Positions 58,624-64,000 of a DNA stretch of 64,000 nt are shown here, piece by piece. The notes beneath the pieces were generated by a model that saw only the letters and a list, made by a program, of their open reading frames with translations, did not search any database and was not told the origin of the DNA. Position numbers and translations under genes: made by a program. Each line of letters opens with the position of its first letter. The first letter of the stretch is position 1. The stretch covers positions 1-64,000 of the forward strand of contig NZ_QGNA01000001.1 of NCBI RefSeq assembly GCF_003173615.1. The letters are read 5' to 3'. The DNA is from Falsiroseomonas bella (GTDB taxonomy: Bacteria > Pseudomonadota > Alphaproteobacteria > Acetobacterales > Acetobacteraceae).

Positions 58624-61600
58624 TCAGGTCGCGTCCGGCAGGCCGATGCGCCGCACGAACACCGCGCGCACCGCCTCCGCCATCGCGCGCATCTGTGTGC
58701 GCAGCCCCGCCTGGTCAACCGGCGGTTCCGCCATCTGCTTGCCGACCGCGGCGAGCAACCCGCCCGCCACGGCCTCGGGCAGCGCCTCCTCGCCCCAGCG
58801 GCCGACGGTCAGGCGCAGATGCGCGAGGATGGCGCGCCACAGCCGGTCGGCCGCGGTCAGCGTCGCGGCCTCCGCCTCCGTCAGCAGCCCCGCCGCGGCC
58901 AGGTTGCGCAGCGCGATCCGCGTGGTGGGCGACAGCACCGCGGGCAGGCGATGCGCATGCGCGACCTGCAGTGCCTGGGCGACGAACTCCGTCTCCACCA
59001 GCCCGCCCGGCATCAGCTTCACGTCCCACGGCCCTTCCGCCGGCAGGTCGCGCAGCATGCGCGCGCGCATCGCGCCCGCATCGGCCAGCACCTGCGCGGC
59101 ATCGGCCGGGCGCGTGCGCGCCGCCTTCAGCGCCGCTTCCACCTTCCGCTTGAGGCCCGGCGCGCCGGCGACGAAGCGCGCGCGGGTCAGCGCCATGCGT
59201 TCCCAGGTCCAGGCGCTTTCCGCCTGGTAGCGCGCGAAGCCGGCGAGCGAGACCGCGACCGGCCCCTTCGAGCCCGAGGGACGCAGCCGCATGTCCACCT
59301 CGAACAGCTTGCCCTCCGCGCCCGGCGAGGTGAGTGCCGCCACCACCTGGTTCGCCAGCCGGCCGAAATACTGGCTCGGTGGAAGCTGCTTCGCGCCGCC
59401 CGTGCTCTCCAGCGCGTCCTCGGGATGGTCGTAGACGAGGATCAGGTCGAGGTCGGAGGCCGGCAGCATGTCCCGCGCGCCGAGCTTGCCGAGCGCCACG
59501 ACGCCGAGCGCGCCGCCCTTCACCTTGCCGTGGCGCTGCGCGAATTCGGCGGCGATGCGCGGCAGCAGTGCGGCGATGGCGGCGTCCGCGAGGTCGCTGC
59601 GCGCCATGCCCGCCGCGTCCACGTCGATCCGGCCTTCCAGCGCCGCGGCGTCGATCTCGAAGCGGCGTTCCGTCACCACGCGGCGCGTCGAGTCCAGCGC
59701 TTCCTCGAAGAAGCGCGCCTCCTTCACCAGCGCGGGCAGCGGCGCGGCCACGTCGGTGTCGGCCGCGAGCGTGCCGGACAGCAGCGCATCCAGCGCCGCC
59801 GCGCTGTGCGCGACATGGTCGGCCAGCGCCGGCGCCGCGCCGAGCACGAAGGCGAGGCGGTCGAGCAGCGCCGGGTTGCGGTGCAGCAGCGACAGCGCCT
59901 GCACGCCCGCCTGCATGCGCGCGAAGGCCGCATCCAGCCGCAGCAGCGCCTGGTCCGGCTGCGGCTGCTTCGCGAAGGCGCCGAGCAGCGCGGGCATGAT
60001 CTCGGTCAGCAATTCGCGCGCGCGCTCGCTGCGGGTCGCGCGGGTACGGCCGTGATGCCAGGCGCGCACCGTCGCGCCGACCGCCTGTGGGTTCTGGAAG
60101 CCCATGCGGCGCAGCGTCTCGATGGTCTCGGGGTCGTCCTCGACGCCGGTGAAGACCAGGCTGCCGCTGGCGCCCTCGCGATTGGTGCCGAGATCGGGCG
60201 CGGCCTCGAACAGGCCGGCATAGGCGCGCTCGACGCGCGTGAGATGGCCGGTCAGCGCCGCGGCGAAGCTTTCGGGCGCGTCGAAGCCGAGGAAGGAGGC
60301 GATGCGCGCAAGGCCGGCCTCGTCCTCCGGCAGGCGGTGGGTCTGGCGGTCGGCGACCATCTGCAGCCGGTGCTCGACATTGCGCAGGAAGACATAGGCG
60401 TCCGCCATGTCGGCGGCGGTGCGCCGCTCGATCCGCCCGGCCGCGACCAGCGCGGCGAGCGCGCCGAGCGTGGTGGGGTCGCGCAGCACAGGATCGCGCC
60501 CGCCCCAGATCAGCTGCAGCACCTGCGTGCTGAACTCGATCTCCCGGATGCCGCCCCGGCCGAGCTTCACGTCATGGCCTTCCACCTGCACCCGCGCATG
60601 CGCGCCGCGCGCGCCCTTGTGCGCGTGGATCTGCCGCTTGATGGAATGGATGTCGGCGACCGCGGCGAAATCCAGGTGCCGGCGCCAGACGAAGGGGCGG
60701 ATCTCGCGCAGGAAGCCGTCGCCGAGCGCGCGGTCGCCCGCGACGGGCCGCGCCTTGATCATCGCGGCGCGTTCCCAGTTCTGCCCCATGCTCTCGTAGT
60801 AGGCGATGGCGGCGGGCAGCGAGACCGCCAGCGGCGTCGCCGCCGGGTCGGGGCGCAACCGCAGGTCGGTGCGGAAGACGTAGCCGTCCTCGGTCCGGTC
60901 CTCGAGCAGCCGCACGAGGTCCCGGGCGAGACGAACGTAGATGGCGCCCGCGCGGTCCGCGTCGTAGGCTGCCGCGAGCGGATCGTAGAGCACCATGAGG
61001 TCGATATCAGAGGAGTAGTTCAGCTCCCGCCCGCCGAGCTTGCCCATGCCGAGCACCACCAGCCCGGAGCCGCGGCCCGTCGCCCGCGGATCATGCCGTG
61101 CGCCGCCACCGGCCAGCTTCAACTCGCCCCTCGCCTGCGCCTCCCGCAGCAGATGCGCGCAGGCATAGTCGGTGCAGGCATCCGCGAGGTCCGACAGCGC
61201 GCCGGTGACGCGATCCAGCGGCCAGAGGCCGGCGAGGTCGGCCGCGGCCGCGATCAGCGCCGCCTGCCGCTTCGCCTGGCGCAGCAGCGCCGCGACCTGC
61301 GCCCGCCCGGCATCCGGGTCGGCGCGGCCGAGCGGGTCCACCGCCAGGGCAAAGGCCGCATCCGGCCCGCGCTCGGCCAGCCGCAGCAGCGTGGCGGATT
61401 CCCGCACCGCCAGGTCGGCCAGGTAGCTGGAATGTCCCCCCATCGCCGCGAGCAGCGCCGCGCCCTCCGCAGTCGCGGCGAAGGCCTGCTCGGCGGCGCC
61501 GCGCTCGGCGAAGCGCTGGGCGAGCTGCGACGCCGCCTGGGGGTCGAAGGGGCGCGGCAGCCTGGCGGCGGCGATCTGCGGCGCGCCGGGCGATGGGCTG

Positions 61601-61638
61601 GCGGGCGCGGCGGCGGCCGCCTCTCGGGATCTCGGCAT
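58624..61638 (-). CDS. glnE: Bifunctional glutamine synthetase adenylyltransferase/adenylyl-removing enzyme
   Basis: The 1004-residue protein adds and removes AMP on glutamine synthetase under PII control. It contains two nucleotidyltransferase domains. The removal domain has GMGKLGGRELNYSSDIDL at about 197-214, and the adenylylation domain has ALGKLGARDMLPASDLDL at about 712-730. Each keeps the G-x-D-x-D metal site. Helical R domains follow each. The length is normal. It lies 15 bp after the Bcp start region on the same strand. Confidence 0.95.
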   Translation of the reverse strand: MPRSREAAAAAPASPSPGAPQIAAARLPRPFDPQAASQLAQRFAERGAAEQAFAATAEGAALLAAMGGHSSYLADLAVRESATLLRLAERGPDAAFALAVDPLGRADPDAGRAQVAALLRQAKRQAALIAAAADLAGLWPLDRVTGALSDLADACTDYACAHLLREAQARGELKLAGGGARHDPRATGRGSGLVVLGMGKLGGRELNYSSDIDLMVLYDPLAAAYDADRAGAIYVRLARDLVRLLEDRTEDGYVFRTDLRLRPDPAATPLAVSLPAAIAYYESMGQNWERAAMIKARPVAGDRALGDGFLREIRPFVWRRHLDFAAVADIHSIKRQIHAHKGARGAHARVQVEGHDVKLGRGGIREIEFSTQVLQLIWGGRDPVLRDPTTLGALAALVAAGRIERRTAADMADAYVFLRNVEHRLQMVADRQTHRLPEDEAGLARIASFLGFDAPESFAAALTGHLTRVERAYAGLFEAAPDLGTNREGASGSLVFTGVEDDPETIETLRRMGFQNPQAVGATVRAWHHGRTRATRSERARELLTEIMPALLGAFAKQPQPDQALLRLDAAFARMQAGVQALSLLHRNPALLDRLAFVLGAAPALADHVAHSAAALDALLSGTLAADTDVAAPLPALVKEARFFEEALDSTRRVVTERRFEIDAAALEGRIDVDAAGMARSDLADAAIAALLPRIAAEFAQRHGKVKGGALGVVALGKLGARDMLPASDLDLILVYDHPEDALESTGGAKQLPPSQYFGRLANQVVAALTSPGAEGKLFEVDMRLRPSGSKGPVAVSLAGFARYQAESAWTWERMALTRARFVAGAPGLKRKVEAALKAARTRPADAAQVLADAGAMRARMLRDLPAEGPWDVKLMPGGLVETEFVAQALQVAHAHRLPAVLSPTTRIALRNLAAAGLLTEAEAATLTAADRLWRAILAHLRLTVGRWGEEALPEAVAGGLLAAVGKQMAEPPVDQAGLRTQMRAMAEAVRAVFVRRIGLPDAT

Positions 61639-61655
61639 GACCGGGGAGGGAAGTC

Positions 61656-64000
61656 GTGAGGCGGGCCGCCGGTCAAGTGGCGCGCGAGGCGCACCGGCTG
61701 GCGCATCTGCTGCTCGGTCTGTGCCTGCTGCTGCTGCTCGGCCTCGCGGTGCTGGGCTGGCGCCTGGCCCAGGGCCCGATCCCGCTCGATTTCCTCGCCC
61801 GCGCCATCGAGCAGTCGCTCAACACCCCCGATTCCGAGGCGGAACTCGACATCGGCCATGTGGGCATCGCCTGGGAAGGGCTGCATGGCGAAGGGTCGAC
61901 GCCGCTCGAGATCCAGCTCTCCGGCGTGCGCATGGTGGGGCGGGACGGCGCGGTGCGGGCGGAGTTGCCGGATGCCAGCGTCAGCCTCTCCCTGCCCTGG
62001 CTGCTGCGCGGTTCCCTGGCGCCGAGCCGGCTGGAGCTGCGCGGCGCGGTGCTGCGGCTGCGCCGCGACGAGGAAGGGCGCCTCTCGCTGCAGCTCGGCC
62101 CGCCGGGCGCCGAGCCGGAGGCGGCGACGGAGGATGGCGGCGCGGCGCTGCGCGACCGGATCGCCGCCATGATGCGCCCGCCCGGCGACGAGCAGCCGCT
62201 CGATGCGCTGCGCAACCTCGCCATCACCGGCGCGCGGGTGGTGGTGGAGGATGCGCAGCTCGGCGCGGTCTGGGCGATGGACGACGTCGCGCTGCAGCTG
62301 CGGCGCCGGGCGGAGGGCGGCGTCGCCGGGCGCGTCTCCGCGACGATGCAGCTGGGCGAGGCGCGCATCCCGGTCAACGGCACGGCGGTCGCCACCGGCC
62401 AGCCGGCGCAGGTGGAGTTCCGCTTCGGCCTGCCGGCGCTCGGCACGCGCCAGCTCGCCGCGACCCTGCCGGGGCTTGAGCCACTCGGCATGATGGATGC
62501 ACCCGTGCATGGCGAGGTGCATGGGCGCATCAGCACCGACGGCGCGGTGTGGGAGCTGGGCGTCACCGCGGAGTCCGGCGCCGGCCGGCTGGACCTGGCG
62601 CAGCTCGGCAGCGTGCCGATCGCCGCGGGCGATCTCTCGGTGCAGGTGCAGCCGCGCGGAGCCGTGCTGCGGCAGGTGCGGCTGCACCTGGCCGGGCCGG
62701 AGGCGCCGACGCTCACCGCGACCGGCACGGCGACGCGCCACGATGCCGGGTGGAGGATGCAGGCGCGGCTCGGGCTCGATGCGCTGCCCGCCGCCGGGCT
62801 GCGGGCCTGGTGGCCGGAGGGCGTGGCGCGCGGCGCGCGCGACTGGGTGGTGGAGAACGTCACCGCCGGCACGGCGCGCAACGGCGCCTGGGAGATCACC
62901 GCGGAGGCCACCGCCGACCTTTCCGACCTGCGCGTGACGGAGGCGCGCGGCGCGGTCGAGGTGTCGGATGCGACGGTGCACTGGCTGCGGCCGATCCCAC
63001 CCGCCGAAGGCGTGCAGGGACGCATCCTGTTCGGGCTGGACGCGGTGACGGTGGAAGCGGCCGCTGCCCGTCAGTCCGGCACGGGGCTCGAGCTGCGCGG
63101 GGGCACCGTGCGCATCCTTCTGACGCCCGCCGACCAGGAGCGCGCGGAGATCGAGCTCTCCCTGGCCGGGCCCGCCGCGGACGGGCTGGCGCTGCTCAAG
63201 CATCCGCGCCTCAAGCTGTTCGAGCGGCGGCCGTTGCCGGTGCAGAGCGCGCGCGGCACGCTGGAAGGGCGCCTCAGTCTCGCCTTCCCGCTGCTGAACG
63301 ACCTGCCGGTGGAGCAGATCCGCATCGGCGCGCAGGGCCGGCTGCGCGACCTGCGCGTGCCCGATGTCGCGCTCGGCCAGGCCCTGGAGCGCGGGCAGTT
63401 CGAGGTCACGGTGGACACCGACGGGCTGCGCGCCAGCGGCACCGGCAATCTCGGGCCGGTCGCGGCGGCGCGGCTCGGCCTGCAGGCGGATTTCCGTCGC
63501 GGCCCGGCGAGCCAGGTGGTGCTGCGCGCCACCATGCAGGGCCGCGCCACCGGGGCGCAGCTCGCCGCGCTCGACCTCGGCCATGAGGAGGTGCTGAGCG
63601 GCCCGGTCGGTCTCGACCTGCGCTACCAGCAGATGCGTAGCGGCGCGGCCCGCATCGATGTCCGCGGCGACCTGCGCGAGGCGCGGCTGATGCTCGACCC
63701 CTTCGGCTGGAGCAAGCCGCCGGGCCAGAATGCCGGCGCCGACCTCGTGCTGCGGCTGAACCGCGATGCGCTGGAGGCGATCGAGAGCTTCCGGGTGGAG
63801 GCGCCGTCGCTGCTGCTGCGGGGCAGCGCCCAGTTCGGCGCGGGCGCACGCTTGCAGCGCGTGGCGATCGCCGAGGGCCGGCTGGAGGGCAGCCGCTTCG
63901 CGGGGGAGGCACGCCCGCCCGCGCGTGCCGATGCCGCCTGGCAGATCTCGCTGCGCGGCCCGGCGCTCGACCTGCGGCAGCCTCTGTCGCGCGAACGGGT
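61656..64000 (+). CDS. AsmA/YhdP-like (DUF3971) protein, N-terminal part (window edge)
   Basis: The frame is open from a GTG at 61656 to the end of the window, giving 781 codons. The N-terminus has one transmembrane helix (LLLGLCLLLLLGLAVLGWRL). A large beta-rich repeat region follows with DUF3971-like segments (LRAWWPEGVARGARDWVVENV, VSDATVHWLRPIPPAEGVQG). Such giant inner-membrane proteins reach the outer membrane and take part in phospholipid transport in E. coli. GGGGAGGG lies 5-7 nt before the GTG. It is divergent from glnE. The 3' end is missing only because the window stops. Confidence 0.85.
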   Translation, partial: MRRAAGQVAREAHRLAHLLLGLCLLLLLGLAVLGWRLAQGPIPLDFLARAIEQSLNTPDSEAELDIGHVGIAWEGLHGEGSTPLEIQLSGVRMVGRDGAVRAELPDASVSLSLPWLLRGSLAPSRLELRGAVLRLRRDEEGRLSLQLGPPGAEPEAATEDGGAALRDRIAAMMRPPGDEQPLDALRNLAITGARVVVEDAQLGAVWAMDDVALQLRRRAEGGVAGRVSATMQLGEARIPVNGTAVATGQPAQVEFRFGLPALGTRQLAATLPGLEPLGMMDAPVHGEVHGRISTDGAVWELGVTAESGAGRLDLAQLGSVPIAAGDLSVQVQPRGAVLRQVRLHLAGPEAPTLTATGTATRHDAGWRMQARLGLDALPAAGLRAWWPEGVARGARDWVVENVTAGTARNGAWEITAEATADLSDLRVTEARGAVEVSDATVHWLRPIPPAEGVQGRILFGLDAVTVEAAAARQSGTGLELRGGTVRILLTPADQERAEIELSLAGPAADGLALLKHPRLKLFERRPLPVQSARGTLEGRLSLAFPLLNDLPVEQIRIGAQGRLRDLRVPDVALGQALERGQFEVTVDTDGLRASGTGNLGPVAAARLGLQADFRRGPASQVVLRATMQGRATGAQLAALDLGHEEVLSGPVGLDLRYQQMRSGAARIDVRGDLREARLMLDPFGWSKPPGQNAGADLVLRLNRDALEAIESFRVEAPSLLLRGSAQFGAGARLQRVAIAEGRLEGSRFAGEARPPARADAAWQISLRGPALDLRQPLSRER

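Noticed and set aside
58006-61659. A 1217-codon open frame on the plus strand opposite glnE
   Set aside because: It mirrors the codon bias of glnE; the translated protein is Arg/His/Gln-rich low complexity with no domain. Similar antisense frames lie opposite most long genes in this GC-rich DNA.

Overview
The window is GC-rich chromosomal DNA from an alphaproteobacterium. The gene set (TAT-exported hydrolases, FbpABC and Liv transporters, PEP-CTERM proteins, a partial Sox system, IscR and cysteine desulfurases) looks like an Acetobacteraceae or Roseomonas-type organism. That placement is inferred from content and codon use, not from a marker-gene comparison.

Layout. 0-0.6 kb: the last codons of an IS5-type transposase abut the 3' end of a PEP-CTERM gene. 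0.8-14 kb: mostly housekeeping genes, namely map, radC, a secreted S1C-type protease, an alpha/beta hydrolase, a DEAD-box RNA helicase, gcdH, an RNA uracil methyltransferase, a lipoprotein hydrolase read in frame into an exported metallo-beta-lactamase-fold protein, a second such protein, a CBM-like membrane protein and a 2-hydroxyacid dehydrogenase. 14-15.5 kb: a second PEP-CTERM gene with a well-formed sigma-54 promoter, then about 700 bp without a gene. 15.5-22 kb: a sulfur oxidation locus. fccA-fccB converge on an operon of a xanthine-oxidase-family Mo enzyme (small and large subunit) followed by soxX-soxY-soxZ-soxA. SoxB and SoxCD are absent here and SoxY has an unusual C-terminus. 22-34 kb: an FbpABC-type importer, livMHFG on the minus strand, and plus-strand genes for a TIGR04076-like protein, two aldo/keto reductases (one fused to RidA), an NTF2-like protein and a Liv-type binding protein.

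34.16-46.50 kb is an integrated genetic element of about 12.3 kb in a tRNA-Met(CAT) gene. It is bounded by perfect 55-bp direct repeats of the tRNA 3' part and has GTCCGGTCA arm-type repeats just inside both ends. It encodes a tyrosine integrase, a dense array of GGGACAT/ATGTCCC repeats, small regulators (one GcrA-like), a Toprim primase, an AAA ATPase, a small-terminase-like protein and a virion-internal-like protein. I find no large terminase, portal, capsid or tail genes. It therefore looks like a phage satellite and is the most interesting part of the window.

46.5-52.3 kb: sulfur-transfer and Fe-S genes on the minus strand. In transcription order they are iscR, a cysteine desulfurase, a ccdA-ccdB toxin-antitoxin pair, a second cysteine desulfurase, a 2Fe-2S ferredoxin, tenA and mnmA. 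52.7-64 kb: an alpha/beta hydrolase, a membrane protein, anmK, tyrS, a MOSC protein, a membrane protein, a Bcp peroxiredoxin with a histone-like tail, glnE, and the start of a large AsmA/YhdP-like protein that runs off the end.
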